Assembly (NCBI RefSeq): GCF_007004765.1
Contig: NZ_VIKR01000004.1
Coordinates: forward strand, 372,001-436,000
Length of the DNA: 64,000 nucleotides
Source: Aliikangiella marina
GTDB lineage: Bacteria > Pseudomonadota > Gammaproteobacteria > Enterobacterales > Kangiellaceae
Direction: 5' to 3'
The first letter of the stretch is position 1. Each line of letters opens with the position of its first letter. The translations under genes and the position numbers were made by a program. The notes under the pieces are model-generated. The model was not told where the DNA came from, did no database searches, and saw nothing but the letters and a program-made list of their open reading frames with translations. Positions 45,345-54,510 of this stretch are shown piece after piece.

Positions 45345-45676
45345 AACATTAAACCCTCCAAGCGCATTTTCTGATTCTCAGGAAGGTAGTTTCCTTCAAC
45401 GGCCAGCTGTATTTTGCCTGGCGATATCGATTCGACCTGCACCCGAGTAAGTTCAAATCGTGGCTCCCACCGCAGCAAAGATTCAGCGACCGCAGAGTAA
45501 ATCTCCACAAGGAGCGCTCGATTAACAGGTGCGTCAACTAAGTCATACAAACGTGAGCCATAGTCACGACGCATAACTCTTGAACCAATCGGCGTCGTTA
45601 AGATATCCACAATCGACTGGCGTAAGTGATCTACACCAGACAGTGAGTGCCCAGTGGTTCGATTCATGCCATTCAT
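45341..45676 (-). CDS. P2 gpW / T4 gp25-like baseplate protein
   Basis: The 111-residue protein is a gp25-like wedge component that nucleates sheath assembly. HLRQSIVDILTTPIGSRVMRRDYGSRLYDLVD contains the conserved EPR-type core in altered form (GSRVMRRDYGS). It is coupled to gpJ. Confidence 0.95.
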   Translation of the reverse strand: MNGMNRTTGHSLSGVDHLRQSIVDILTTPIGSRVMRRDYGSRLYDLVDAPVNRALLVEIYSAVAESLLRWEPRFELTRVQVESISPGKIQLAVEGNYLPENQKMRLEGLML

Positions 45677-45681
45677 AAGAT

Positions 45682-46263
45682 TTACTGTGATTGGTTGGGT
45701 GGTGCTGTTGAGCCGGGACCAGATTTAATACCGCTATGCGTGTGTGCGTTATAGATATCCCGGTCTGCCTGCATTGAGCGAGTATGGTCTTTGATATCTT
45801 GAGTGGCAGTAATATTTCCTTTCACCAAAACATCACCAACAATTTCCACACCGCCCTCTGAAATTAATTGCGTACTTGCGCCACTGGGTAACACCGCTTT
45901 CAAATGGTGTGCTTTACGATCGTATTCGATCACTGCACCATCGCTGTAAGTTATGCGATGGTTGTCTGCTGAATTGCCGTTGGCAGGTATGCTTTGCTGA
46001 TTGATCGATCCAAGAACCACGCCTTGCATTAGTTCACCGCTGGGAGATAACACAACAACTTGCTCACCAATTTCCAGCGGCCACCAGCTTCGATCATTTC
46101 CCGCTCGGTTCACCATCATGGGCAACCATGCACTAGTGATCTCACCCACAACAACCTTTGCCTTGGGGATTGAGCCGCTATAGTCAGCCTCGATAACCTT
46201 TGCTAGTAACACCATGTTTGCAAGTCGGCGATGTAGCTCAGTCACCTCAAATGCTAAGTTCAT
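45682..46263 (-). CDS. P2 gpV-like baseplate spike protein
   Basis: The protein (193 residues from ATG 46263) is the gpV spike that punctures the outer membrane. It has an OB-fold N-terminal domain (about 20-95, VVVGEITSAWLPMMVNRAGNDRSWWP) and a beta-helical region with a HTHSGIKSGPGSTAPP end carrying an HxH motif, which holds iron at the P2 spike tip. I choose 46263 because GGAG lies 8 nt upstream; a frame from 46308 overlaps the previous gene by 62 bp. Confidence 0.92.
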   Translation of the reverse strand: MNLAFEVTELHRRLANMVLLAKVIEADYSGSIPKAKVVVGEITSAWLPMMVNRAGNDRSWWPLEIGEQVVVLSPSGELMQGVVLGSINQQSIPANGNSADNHRITYSDGAVIEYDRKAHHLKAVLPSGASTQLISEGGVEIVGDVLVKGNITATQDIKDHTRSMQADRDIYNAHTHSGIKSGPGSTAPPNQSQ

Positions 46264-46753
46264 CTGCTGCTCCAGAATCACTGTAAGAACCATCACCCCA
46301 GCCGACATTGATTATCGAGGGAATTGCATCCTCGCCACTCCAGAGGTTGTCACCAACACGAACAGCATGTGTCCATTCCAAAAGCCAGATCGAATGCCCT
46401 TGTAGTTCAGGCGAAAAATGATCAGGCGTCGCTTGTTTTATATTGGCGCGGCCAATGTTTATTTCCGACCAATGATGGTTGTAAAGCCAAGACATCGCTT
46501 GCTGTACTAAAGCCCAACCATGCCATTGTGGCTCCTGATCTGAAAATAGTATTCGCGCCTCCCAGTGAGTGGTTAACGCAAGTTCACCGGTACCAGGATC
46601 ACGGCCGGGCTCAATTTCTACGAGATCAATCAACACAGCCGGAAGTCGAATATCATCACGTCTTTTTGGGAAAGCACTGCAGTGAGCAACGCCTGCTATG
46701 TCAGCAAAGCCTTCCTGTAGTGCATCGAATAGCGTTTTAACCTTATCCATCAT
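46247..46753 (-). CDS. Tail completion/terminator-like protein
   Basis: The 168-residue protein is not matched to a precise family. It has the composition and place of head-tail or tail terminator proteins, between the minor tail Z-like gene and the spike. PAVLIDLVEIEPGRDPGTGELALTTHWEARILF resembles the core of such terminators, which cap the tail end facing the head. It overlaps the Z-like gene by 4 bp. Confidence 0.6.
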   Translation of the reverse strand: MMDKVKTLFDALQEGFADIAGVAHCSAFPKRRDDIRLPAVLIDLVEIEPGRDPGTGELALTTHWEARILFSDQEPQWHGWALVQQAMSWLYNHHWSEINIGRANIKQATPDHFSPELQGHSIWLLEWTHAVRVGDNLWSGEDAIPSIINVGWGDGSYSDSGAADELSI

Positions 46754-47283
46754 GCTACCCGTAATAAATAATTGAGCTCTCGTTCAAAGATACGCTCGAA
46801 GTTATCCATCAAGCCCCGCTCGGATAGCGATTCCATCTCATCACGCAATCGTCCGGTGATGACAATTTGAACCTCTTGAATGGGAAGCCGAGACTTCGAA
46901 CGCCGACGAAATACACCTTGGTGCCCATTTGGCATTTGAGCGATAAACGCATGATCAAATTGGCGCTTAGCAACCCTGACGCCAGAAGCATTCTGACGCG
47001 CTGCTCCCAACTTGTGCGCCTTAATCACACCAGCCTTTTGGTTCAGCCCTACAACAATCGAGGGTTTGGATGGTCTGGCGCGAACCACAGATAAACTGTT
47101 TCTGACCAACCCAACTTTTACATTGGATTTTTTCGCCGTGATACTTGCAAGGTGTGACCTTGCCCAGCGAGCGGTTTTATTCAAAGCGCGCACTGCTGCG
47201 GTATTCACCTGTTGCTCGGTCGCCGTTAGTGCTTGCTGCCACGACGCCAAGTCTGGCGTTGTTACAATATTAACTGCCAGCAT
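46750..47283 (-). CDS. Lambda gpZ-like minor tail protein
   Basis: The 177-residue basic protein resembles prophage minor tail protein Z: NTAAVRALNKTARWARSHLASITAKKSNVKVGLVR is the typical helical start. The FRRRSKSRLPIQEV element and amphipathic C-terminal helix follow. gpZ acts late in tail maturation before joining to heads. It lies in the lambda-like connector block (FII-Z), upstream of the P2-like baseplate, so it marks the join of the two modules. Confidence 0.8.
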   Translation of the reverse strand: MLAVNIVTTPDLASWQQALTATEQQVNTAAVRALNKTARWARSHLASITAKKSNVKVGLVRNSLSVVRARPSKPSIVVGLNQKAGVIKAHKLGAARQNASGVRVAKRQFDHAFIAQMPNGHQGVFRRRSKSRLPIQEVQIVITGRLRDEMESLSERGLMDNFERIFERELNYLLRVA

Positions 47284-47297
47284 GAACGCCTCCTGAC

Positions 47298-47621
47298 TTA
47301 GTCATAAATGGGTAATGCCAGAGCCACCCAAACCAATTGATGAAGATCCAATCGCGGTTCGGCTTCTATTCGATAAACCCGTCCATCAATTTCAATTTCA
47401 TCACCTCGACTGGGTGAGCTTACTTCCGACACGCGAAACTCCAGTTGTGGTTGTTCGGCATGCATATGACCATCTCCCAATTCAAACAGCTGCTCAGGTC
47501 GGCGAGCAATAACTCTTACCGACAGAGACTGGCTGTTTGATTGGGTATAAGTGGCATCTCTGCCTAGGTGATTAAATTGACTATCAATGGCTCGTCGAAA
47601 TCGAGACTGACTATCCATCAT
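47298..47621 (-). CDS. Lambda FII-like head-tail joining protein
   Basis: The 107-residue protein resembles gpFII, which forms the attachment site for tails. RFRRAIDSQFNHLGRDATYT and the DEIEIDGRVYRIEAEPRLDLHQLVWVALAL ending are typical. It overlaps the preceding gene by 11 bp. Confidence 0.82.
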   Translation of the reverse strand: MMDSQSRFRRAIDSQFNHLGRDATYTQSNSQSLSVRVIARRPEQLFELGDGHMHAEQPQLEFRVSEVSSPSRGDEIEIDGRVYRIEAEPRLDLHQLVWVALALPIYD

Positions 47622-47955
47622 TGGTCAGCGCCTGATATTCATCCCAAGCTTTATCGCGATCAGAAGCACTGATGCTTTGACCAATGATGTCCTCGATCGC
47701 TTTTACTGCTGGCTTACCATCTTTACCAAAATCATTAGGCTTGAGGTCATCAATCGCATCTAAGATTGCATCAACTAGGTGATGCGCCTTGCCCAGTTCA
47801 TCCTTAGAGGAGCAGGCTTTATCATCGGCCGCGAAGCCTCGCTGAATGAGTGTCTCAGCTTCTTCACGACTTACATTGATAGACTCCCCAGGATAAACAA
47901 ATTCATAGGCACCGGGTTCACCGGTGCGCAAGGTAACAGTTGTTGTTATCTTCAT
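47611..47955 (-). CDS. Lambda FI-like small head protein
   Basis: The 114-residue protein occupies the position of lambda FI, between the capsid and FII genes. It has a beta-rich N-terminus (MKITTTVTLRTGEPGAYEFVYPGESI), a short helix-turn (SREEAETLIQRGFAA) and a helical acidic tail. FI helps DNA packaging in lambda, but sequence evidence here is positional. ATG 47955 is preferred over GTG 47964 because AGGTG lies 6 nt upstream. Confidence 0.6.
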   Translation of the reverse strand: MKITTTVTLRTGEPGAYEFVYPGESINVSREEAETLIQRGFAADDKACSSKDELGKAHHLVDAILDAIDDLKPNDFGKDGKPAVKAIEDIIGQSISASDRDKAWDEYQALTNDG

Positions 47956-47964
47956 GGGGGGCAC

Positions 47965-48996
47965 CTATCGAACAGTTGCACAGAAGGTGGCATTAGGACG
48001 GTAAGGCACAATCAACGGTGCGGATTGCATCAAGAGCCAACGCACCGCAGGGTCTTCTTCCAGCCACGACTTGGTAAAGTATCGGCTGGCGCGATAGTTA
48101 GCTTTTTCATCCTGAATCACCCCGTAACAACGTGTGCCTTCGAGCAATCCCTGACTGGCCAACAGTACCGTGTACTCAGGCAGCATATTGCGGGCTACAC
48201 CAGCATCGTCAACGTAGGAGTCGTTGTAGACCCAGAAATCAAAGTCGCCCACCGAGCCAACGTATCGCGCTTTATCGTTAGCCTGGCCCCGCAAGATAGG
48301 ATCAATGACCAAGGTGTTTGACGTGCCTCGGCGCAGTTCTAATAGTCGCTCCACTTTTGGATCAGCCTTAAAGACACGCCAAGCTAAAGGGTCCATGACA
48401 ACAGTTCGGGCTGCAGCACCAGATTTAATCTGTACCAGACCCGCCCAGTCCTCAATATCATCGAGTACTTTAACGCCGGTTTCTCCCCAGCGAGTCGCGC
48501 CTGTTAGCGCTTGTGTCAAAGCAGGGTCACGCTGAAAATCGATGACCTGCGTTGGGTAGTCTTCGCCCGTTACAGTGATCTTGCCCGTTCTCAACGCCTC
48601 AGCTGCCATAACCTCCTCTCGGCGAGTAAGGTTTTCAACCTGGTTAGTTAGCGATCGATTCAATGCCGCTTCGCGACGATCCATCGCCTTCAAATTACCG
48701 CCAATGGTTTCACCAATTTGGCGCTTCAACGGAGCATTAGGATCAAAGCGACGTTTATCTTTTACATAGGCCGGTTTAAAGCTACGCGTTTCAAACCCTT
48801 CAGTGGCAACCACTTTGCCTTCAACCAAAGGCGAAACAAAAGGCACCAAACGGGGTTTTGATTTATCAATATCAAAGTGAATTTCTTCACTGTCTTCTGT
48901 CTGTATTGATGCGAAAAAGGTATCCAGCAAAAAGGATGCTGGACGATCCAAATGCTCAACCACACGATTGAGCACGTGAGTAGAAAAAATATCCAT
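47965..48996 (-). CDS. Major capsid protein (lambda gpE-like)
   Basis: The 343-residue HK97-fold capsid protein matches the lambda gpE family: FFASIQTEDSEEIHFDIDKSKPRLVPFVSPL, AYVKDKRRFDP and the C-terminal SAPLIVPYRPNATF. It assembles the icosahedral head with the decoration protein upstream in the operon. Its presence with portal and terminase shows that this is a phage and not a tailocin. Confidence 0.96.
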   Translation of the reverse strand: MDIFSTHVLNRVVEHLDRPASFLLDTFFASIQTEDSEEIHFDIDKSKPRLVPFVSPLVEGKVVATEGFETRSFKPAYVKDKRRFDPNAPLKRQIGETIGGNLKAMDRREAALNRSLTNQVENLTRREEVMAAEALRTGKITVTGEDYPTQVIDFQRDPALTQALTGATRWGETGVKVLDDIEDWAGLVQIKSGAAARTVVMDPLAWRVFKADPKVERLLELRRGTSNTLVIDPILRGQANDKARYVGSVGDFDFWVYNDSYVDDAGVARNMLPEYTVLLASQGLLEGTRCYGVIQDEKANYRASRYFTKSWLEEDPAVRWLLMQSAPLIVPYRPNATFCATVR

Positions 48997-49015
48997 GAAA
49001 GAATCCTATTGCTAG

Positions 49016-49399
49016 TTAAGCTTGATTGTTGCGAAGAAAAATTGATCGCTCTCGAAAAGCAATCGAGACCGATGCGGGTGAATGTCCGGGACCGATCGTC
49101 AATGCATCTGCATTAAACTCACCGGCAAGGTAAACGTGAGCCTGAACATCACCCAATGACGCATCAGTATCGTGAGCCAAAATTGCATCTGGCTCTTCTG
49201 ATCCATCATTTTCACCTGCGTCACTCAGGACATAAGTACCTGATGCCGCTACTCGGCCAAGCACAGATCCTGCAGGCAATGTTGCTCCACCGGTGATAGT
49301 CACGACACGGATGATACGAGGAAACTCACCTGCGATGAGGTTGTCGTGAGCCAGACTTCCTTGGTCCGTAAATCCTTCAGCTATTCCGGGCAAACTCAT
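49016..49399 (-). CDS. Head decoration protein (lambda gpD-like)
   Basis: The 127-residue protein stabilises expanded heads as trimers. AHDNLIAGEFPRIIRVVTITGGATLPAGSVLGRV and the DAILAHDTDASLGDVQAHVYLAGEFNADAL core are characteristic. It overlaps the protease gene by 4 bp and precedes the capsid gene. Confidence 0.93.
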   Translation of the reverse strand: MSLPGIAEGFTDQGSLAHDNLIAGEFPRIIRVVTITGGATLPAGSVLGRVAASGTYVLSDAGENDGSEEPDAILAHDTDASLGDVQAHVYLAGEFNADALTIGPGHSPASVSIAFRERSIFLRNNQA

Positions 49400-49845
49400 A
49401 CGGCACCTCCGTTTGAAAATTGGGCGATGCGCTTAGCGACTGTTTCTGCATCATCTGTTTCTTGTTCAGGAGCATCAGGTTCAATCGCAGGATTGGTAAC
49501 CGTTGCCATGACTTGCTCAAACCCGGTATTCGTCGCTGTAGAAGGCGCCTCGGTTTTGACCGGTGACGCGTTCAGCGTGGCCAAGGCCATATCGACCGTC
49601 ATGTCCGTAGAGAATGCTAAGTGCTGAGCCAATTGCTCTCTGCCTTTAGCCGCCTCCGATGAGACAATCGCGCCAATGCGCTCACGTTCCTGCTGAATGC
49701 CTTGCTGTGCAGCCTGTTGTTGGGTTGAAGCAACGGTTTCGCTTTGAATGGCTTCTACCAATTGCGGGTAATTTGCTTTTAATGTTTCCAGACTGAGGGT
49801 ATGGCTCTCAGCATCCTCAGTCTTGCGGGTTTTGTCAGTCATCAT
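49396..49845 (-). CDS. Nested scaffold protein (Nu3-like), in-frame internal start
   Basis: The internal ATG-ATG at 49845 is preceded by GAGG at a 5-nt spacing and would give a 149-residue protein. It is rich in Glu, Gln and Ala (ESHTLSLETLKANYPQLVEAI, QQQAAQQGIQQERERIGAIV), as scaffolds are. A 10-bp hairpin lies just upstream. Separate production is inferred by analogy with lambda C/Nu3. Confidence 0.65.
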   Translation of the reverse strand: MMTDKTRKTEDAESHTLSLETLKANYPQLVEAIQSETVASTQQQAAQQGIQQERERIGAIVSSEAAKGREQLAQHLAFSTDMTVDMALATLNASPVKTEAPSTATNTGFEQVMATVTNPAIEPDAPEQETDDAETVAKRIAQFSNGGAV

Positions 49846-50688
49846 GCTGTCCTCAAGTGCTAGAAAAGAAGAACCCCGCAACTTGGCGGGGTTCTGGTTG
49901 TTGATTTGCTGTTGAATAATGTTTTCAAGGCTTCCTACATCATCGGCGAGCCCTGAACGAATGGCGTTTTTGCCGACAAAGACATCGCCGCCACCAAACT
50001 CTTTTAAAACGGTGGGAGGATCAACACCGCGATGTTTCGCTATCGAATCAATAAAGACTGATGCCAAGTCATCAATACGAGATTGGAGCCGGGATTTACC
50101 GTCATCGCTGTTCGGATCTAAGCGCTTGTATGGGCTTTGTGATGACACAATTTCAAGTACATTCTGGTCGTTACTGTCTCGATACACGGCGACAACCCCA
50201 ATGGAACCCAGCAATGAAGTTTCAGAAGCAATAATTTGATCACAGGCTGAGGCTATCCAATACGCACCTGATGCAGCATCACCCGATGCATAAGCGATGA
50301 TGGGTTTCGTACCTCTCGACTCATAGATCATGTTGGCAAATTCAGCACAGCCATTAACTTCGCCTCCCGGCGAGTCGATATCTAAAACAATGCTATGCAC
50401 ATCGGGATCTTCCAGGGCTGAATTAAAATCCTTAGCCAAAACCTCATAGCTCGAAGCACCACTGATGGCGGTGAATAAGTTTGCATATCGAAACAGCGGG
50501 CCAACAACAGGAATAACAGCGACTCCGTCGCGAACTTCAGTAACGTAGGTATTATCTAAATCCCGTCCGAGCTTCGCAGAAACCGCCTCGATAGATTCGT
50601 TTTGGCGTGAAGCAATCGTTAATATGTTATTAAGAGCAGTCTCGGTAATGGCCCAGGGTTCACCGGCTGCATGATTCCAAAACTTCAT
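49396..50688 (-). CDS. S49 capsid maturation protease with scaffold domain (lambda gpC-like)
   Basis: The 430-residue protein combines a signal-peptide-peptidase-A-like protease (about 1-260) with a scaffold (about 282-430). The catalytic Ser is in GDAASGAYWIAS, and the Lys is in the segment SQSPYKRLDP; DIDSPGGEVNG is the oxyanion-region motif. In lambda the same gene also gives the separate scaffold Nu3 from an in-frame internal start, and a good internal start is present here at 49845. It overlaps the portal gene by 4 bp. Confidence 0.93.
   Translation of the reverse strand: MKFWNHAAGEPWAITETALNNILTIASRQNESIEAVSAKLGRDLDNTYVTEVRDGVAVIPVVGPLFRYANLFTAISGASSYEVLAKDFNSALEDPDVHSIVLDIDSPGGEVNGCAEFANMIYESRGTKPIIAYASGDAASGAYWIASACDQIIASETSLLGSIGVVAVYRDSNDQNVLEIVSSQSPYKRLDPNSDDGKSRLQSRIDDLASVFIDSIAKHRGVDPPTVLKEFGGGDVFVGKNAIRSGLADDVGSLENIIQQQINNQNPAKLRGSSFLALEDSMMTDKTRKTEDAESHTLSLETLKANYPQLVEAIQSETVASTQQQAAQQGIQQERERIGAIVSSEAAKGREQLAQHLAFSTDMTVDMALATLNASPVKTEAPSTATNTGFEQVMATVTNPAIEPDAPEQETDDAETVAKRIAQFSNGGAV
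49870..49895 (-). other. 10-bp stem-loop before the internal scaffold start
   Basis: AGAACCCCGC (49870-49879) pairs perfectly with GCGGGGTTCT (49886-49895). It lies inside the protease coding sequence, directly upstream of the internal Shine-Dalgarno, and could affect initiation of the scaffold. Confidence 0.5.
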
Positions 50689-52196
50689 TGACTATCCTCT
50701 GCAGTTGGAGAAACGTATTGAGACGTCTCCGTGTTTAAACCCAGTTCTCGCATCTTGGCTTGTTCCCTTGCTCGTTGCTCGAGCACTTCTTCCCAATCTA
50801 AACCTTGGGTAGCGCATTCATCTTCCAGCGTCGAAAGGCCGGTTTCCAAGCGAATTTTTGATGCTTTAGCTTCCTTAACAGGGTCGATCCAACCCCGACC
50901 AGGACCAATCCATTTACATCGACACCACAAAGCTTTGTTTTGGTAAAAGCCTGGTGCTTCGATCAAGCCTTTGTTGATCGCTTCCTCAAGCCATAGCTCG
51001 TAAACGGGCTTCGCCCAATAAGTTGCCAGCCAATGACGTCTGCCGATGAAATACCGCCAAGCTTCCATGAGTGCTGCACGAGCTGACGAATAATTCGTTT
51101 TTGAAAAATCCTTCATCAGCAATTCGAAGGGCAAATTTAAACCCGTTCCAATATGCCTTAGGATATTTTCAACAAAACTGCTGTATGCCGAGTTCGGACG
51201 ACTCGGTGTGAATGGCGCGACTTTATCTCCCGGAAATATTGGAATGACAGCACCACCTTGAAGCTTAACTTGCCACTCATTACGAGCAGCCATGTAGTCC
51301 TCTACGGAACCGCCAAACATTTCGCTGATTGACTCACCATCTAAGGGGGTTTCAATAAATGCAGCGATCATGGCATTCACAACTGCCGCCTGCATTTCGG
51401 AGCGCTCGTAATGATCGAGCATTTTAAAAAGCGGCATGATGCTGGTAAAAATCGGTTTTCCTCGATTCTGCCCGGTACGTTCTTTGTCGTGCACATGGAT
51501 AACTCGTTGTCGGCCAAATCGCGTTCTTGCAGGAATTCGTTCAAACTCCTGACTAAGACCAGCAACACCAAGTAATTGATCGCCCGGATGAGTTTTCGCT
51601 ATCCAATAGGCTAAGGGAGCACCATAAACATCGACCTCGATGCCTCCGCGTATTTTTCTGTCATTGAGCCGGTCATTCGGATTCCCTAAACGATCTGGCT
51701 CGACTAATTGAATCGTCGTAGCGAAAGTCTGGTTTCGTTGTGGAAGCCAAAGAGGCAAAGCGAGTGCTTCGCCATTGATAAGACCAGAGCGAAACATCTG
51801 CGTGGTCAACCCGTTAAAGGTAAGATTTCTCGCCGCATCACAATCTGTCGTTTCAGCCCAGCTGCGCCACAAAGCCTCAGTCTTTCTCGACCAGCTGTCG
51901 GCCCAGTCTTTATCTTTGCCAAGGGCTTTGTAATCAGGTAATGCCGATAGTCGCAGGCCAGTACCTACGACATTGTCCACTAGCGTTTGGATTGCTCCAG
52001 CGGCGACGCCATGGTTTCTCGCTAAGTCGCGAGAGCGTGAAACCAGTGTGGACAGTTCATCAAGCAAGTCTGCATCAGGCGAACCGGCCATGGGACGCCA
52101 GCTGGATAATTCTCGTGCCGAAAGTGACGCGCCTCTATGGGCTGTATCTGCGGCAAGCGGCAAGCCATCAGGCCCTAAGATCATTTGATTGCTCAT
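50685..52196 (-). CDS. Phage portal protein (lambda gpB-like)
   Basis: The 503-residue portal forms the dodecameric ring through which DNA enters and leaves the head. Lambda-family signatures are visible: ARDLARNHGVAAGAIQTLVDNVVGTGLRL, the LVEPDRLGNPNDR block, and the ILRHIGTGLNLPFELLMKDFSKTNYSSARAALMEAWR segment. Order terminase-gpW-portal-protease is canonical. Confidence 0.96.
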   Translation of the reverse strand: MSNQMILGPDGLPLAADTAHRGASLSARELSSWRPMAGSPDADLLDELSTLVSRSRDLARNHGVAAGAIQTLVDNVVGTGLRLSALPDYKALGKDKDWADSWSRKTEALWRSWAETTDCDAARNLTFNGLTTQMFRSGLINGEALALPLWLPQRNQTFATTIQLVEPDRLGNPNDRLNDRKIRGGIEVDVYGAPLAYWIAKTHPGDQLLGVAGLSQEFERIPARTRFGRQRVIHVHDKERTGQNRGKPIFTSIMPLFKMLDHYERSEMQAAVVNAMIAAFIETPLDGESISEMFGGSVEDYMAARNEWQVKLQGGAVIPIFPGDKVAPFTPSRPNSAYSSFVENILRHIGTGLNLPFELLMKDFSKTNYSSARAALMEAWRYFIGRRHWLATYWAKPVYELWLEEAINKGLIEAPGFYQNKALWCRCKWIGPGRGWIDPVKEAKASKIRLETGLSTLEDECATQGLDWEEVLEQRAREQAKMRELGLNTETSQYVSPTAEDSQ

Positions 52197-52245
52197 AGCG
52201 CCTCAATTAGCTCGAGTTACTTGGGTAACTCAGGTTTTTCTAGTT

Positions 52246-52473
52246 TTAAAATCGCATGAATAAAGGTCCGCGCCTCGGGCGTCGCTCCTTTGCAGCAATC
52301 TCTATTTTGAGTTTTGCGATATACGCATTAAGTTTGTTGATATCTGATTGCGCATAAGTCGTTGCGCCGTATCCACCCACGGACACGGTGACTTCTAGCT
52401 CACCGATCATCAATCGGTGAAGCGCACTTTCTGCCTCAACTAATCGCTGACGTAATGTGGATAAATCACTCAT
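52246..52473 (-). CDS. Head-tail connector gpW (lambda-like)
   Basis: The 75-residue protein has the helix-hairpin-helix layout of lambda gpW: LSTLRQRLVEAESALHRLMIGELEVTVSVGGYGATTYAQSDINKLNAYIAKLK. gpW binds the portal so that tails can attach. It lies between terminase and portal as in lambda. Confidence 0.93.
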   Translation of the reverse strand: MSDLSTLRQRLVEAESALHRLMIGELEVTVSVGGYGATTYAQSDINKLNAYIAKLKIEIAAKERRPRRGPLFMRF

Positions 52474-52494
52474 GGTTTTATTTTCCTACCCTCG

Positions 52495-54510
52495 TTAAAG
52501 ATAAGGGTCATCTGCCATAACAGAGGCTCGTTGACGAAACGAGTTAATGGCTTTTGGCTTCGTTGGTTGGGCAGTCTCACGCTCAACTGCTGGGCTTTGC
52601 TTTGTTTCACCCAGAGCATTTTCAAAACGCTTCCACTGCACCTCTTTAAATCTGTCCAATCCATATATGCTCGCTGCAGCGCGTGCATAAACTCGGCAGT
52701 CCAATGCTTCGTTATTTCGAGCAGGATCTTTTTCCCAGGTCGCTTTTGGAAACCCTTTGTGCATTCGAATAATGCGGCGCTCAGCGGTCAGTTGTTTAAA
52801 GTACTCCTCGCCATACTGGGGAAAGTGACAGGTACCCGGTGCGAAGCTTTCACCTGTAGCAAGCTCTTCATCAGTAAGCCTCGGTAGTTTCAACCAGCGA
52901 TAAAGCTCTACTTTGGCAACCGGACCACTGACATTCCAAACTCTCAATCCCCGACGTTTGCCACCGGTATCGGCTTTTGACACATTGAGGATTAGTGCGG
53001 TTTCAGTATCGCGCCCCTTAATGGCGACGACCGTTCTCGGCTGTGATGCTCTCGCACCAGCGCCACCCCATACTGCCTGAGGATACTGCCGCACCCAACC
53101 ATACACATCTTGTGTTGCATAACCAGAATCGACGCACATAACTCGTATTGGTAAGGTCGAACCCAGTGCGTGCGGCCAGTCTTTTGAAAGAACCTTATCC
53201 AGTTTTTTCCAGACTTCAGGTTGTGCGGTATCACCGTCCAACACCAAATAGTCAACTGACCAAGATTCTTTATTGCGCCCCCAAGCAACAACCTCGCATT
53301 CCAATCTATCCCGCTGAACATCGACACCCGCAGTCAGGAACAAGCCACCCTCAGGCACTACTCCTACGCTGTAGGATTCACGGCGCTCGTATAAGCGTTC
53401 CCACTCAGGGGCTTCAAACTCTTCTTCATAAGATTCGCCAAGAACCGTATTCACAAAGCCTTTCATCAAATCCGGGTTTTGCTGTGCGCTTTCAAACACA
53501 CGTGCAGCATCTTCCCAAGAAAACCAACCCACAGGGCTGTATAGCGATGACAAGTGATAACCTTGTGTATAACCATCGCCCTCGGCAGTGGCTTGCCAAA
53601 ATCCTTGATTCAACATCTCTGTCTTTTGATGCTCAGCAATCAGAGCTTCACAGGACTCACAGCAATACTGCGCTGTTTCTGGTTTACCTTCTTCCCATCG
53701 TAATTGCGAAAATCTCAAAGGTTGAGCATGTCCGCAAGAAGGGCAAGGCACATAGAAATAGCGTTGATCTGAGCTTTCAAATTCTCGCTGGATACGTGAT
53801 GTGCTTTTAATGGTCGGCGTGCTCACAAGCAGTATTTTTCGTCGGCGCGCAAACGTCGCACTTCGGCGTTCTGCCAGCAAAATAGGATCGCCTTCACCTT
53901 CAACGTCTCCCGGATAACCATCTACCTCATCCATAAACAGATAACGCGCAGGCATAGAGCGCAGACCAACTGCGCTATTCGCACCGGTCATAACCAGTAC
54001 GCCGCCCGGGAACTCTTTTGAGAGCACCGTGTTACCTGAATCTCTGCTTCGCGCTGGGGCAACACGCGCCCGGAGCTCTGGCACATCTTCAAGTTGCGGA
54101 TCAATACGCTGGCGTGAATTACGTTTGGCCATCTCAACGGTTGGAGAAACAGCCATCATCGGACCGGGTGCCATGTGAATAACATAGCCAATCCAATTGT
54201 TACCGGCTTCGGTACCGCCAACCTGAGCACCTTTCATAAATACAACGCGCTGGACCGGAGACGAAACGGACAAGCAGTCCATTATTTCTTGTAGATATGG
54301 CGTTCGCTGAGTTCGCCATCGGCCAGGCTCCGCAGCAGACTTTGGCGAAAGTACCCGATACTCATCAGCCCATTGAGAAACAAGCAGCATCGGATCAGGC
54401 TTGATGCCTTCTTTCCATGCTTTTTCTAACTCTAGAGCGCCTTCATAAAATTCAGAGTCAATCGACCTTTGGCTGGATGTCGCTAAGCTCGGATAGGTGC
54501 TGTCTGACAT
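52495..54510 (-). CDS. Terminase large subunit (lambda gpA-like)
   Basis: The packaging motor-nuclease (671 residues from ATG 54510) has the GpA ATPase: a Walker A-like deviant region in VVFMKGAQVGGTEAGNNWIGY, Walker B FMDEVDGYP, and the coupling segment LLVSTPTIK. The C-terminal nuclease has acidic residues in AGVDVQRDRLECEVVAWG and CVDSGYATQDVYGWV. A zinc-binding-like CPSCGHAQP...CCESC unit lies at about 245-290. I use MSDSTYP at 54510; the upstream ATG at 54546 gives an unlikely Cys-rich start. Confidence 0.95.
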   Translation of the reverse strand: MSDSTYPSLATSSQRSIDSEFYEGALELEKAWKEGIKPDPMLLVSQWADEYRVLSPKSAAEPGRWRTQRTPYLQEIMDCLSVSSPVQRVVFMKGAQVGGTEAGNNWIGYVIHMAPGPMMAVSPTVEMAKRNSRQRIDPQLEDVPELRARVAPARSRDSGNTVLSKEFPGGVLVMTGANSAVGLRSMPARYLFMDEVDGYPGDVEGEGDPILLAERRSATFARRRKILLVSTPTIKSTSRIQREFESSDQRYFYVPCPSCGHAQPLRFSQLRWEEGKPETAQYCCESCEALIAEHQKTEMLNQGFWQATAEGDGYTQGYHLSSLYSPVGWFSWEDAARVFESAQQNPDLMKGFVNTVLGESYEEEFEAPEWERLYERRESYSVGVVPEGGLFLTAGVDVQRDRLECEVVAWGRNKESWSVDYLVLDGDTAQPEVWKKLDKVLSKDWPHALGSTLPIRVMCVDSGYATQDVYGWVRQYPQAVWGGAGARASQPRTVVAIKGRDTETALILNVSKADTGGKRRGLRVWNVSGPVAKVELYRWLKLPRLTDEELATGESFAPGTCHFPQYGEEYFKQLTAERRIIRMHKGFPKATWEKDPARNNEALDCRVYARAAASIYGLDRFKEVQWKRFENALGETKQSPAVERETAQPTKPKAINSFRQRASVMADDPYL

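Noticed and set aside
33732-46753. Tailocin (R-pyocin-like particle) or type VI secretion system
   Set aside because: Intact capsid, portal, protease and terminase genes follow in the same direction, so this is a full phage. The PP2C/FHA/kinase operon is not accompanied by Tss genes.
47779-48321. A 180-codon plus-strand frame opposite the capsid gene
   Set aside because: Antisense to conserved capsid coding sequence; composition is not protein-like.
53148-53810. A 220-codon plus-strand frame opposite the terminase gene
   Set aside because: It is an antisense shadow of a well-conserved gene, with no family features.
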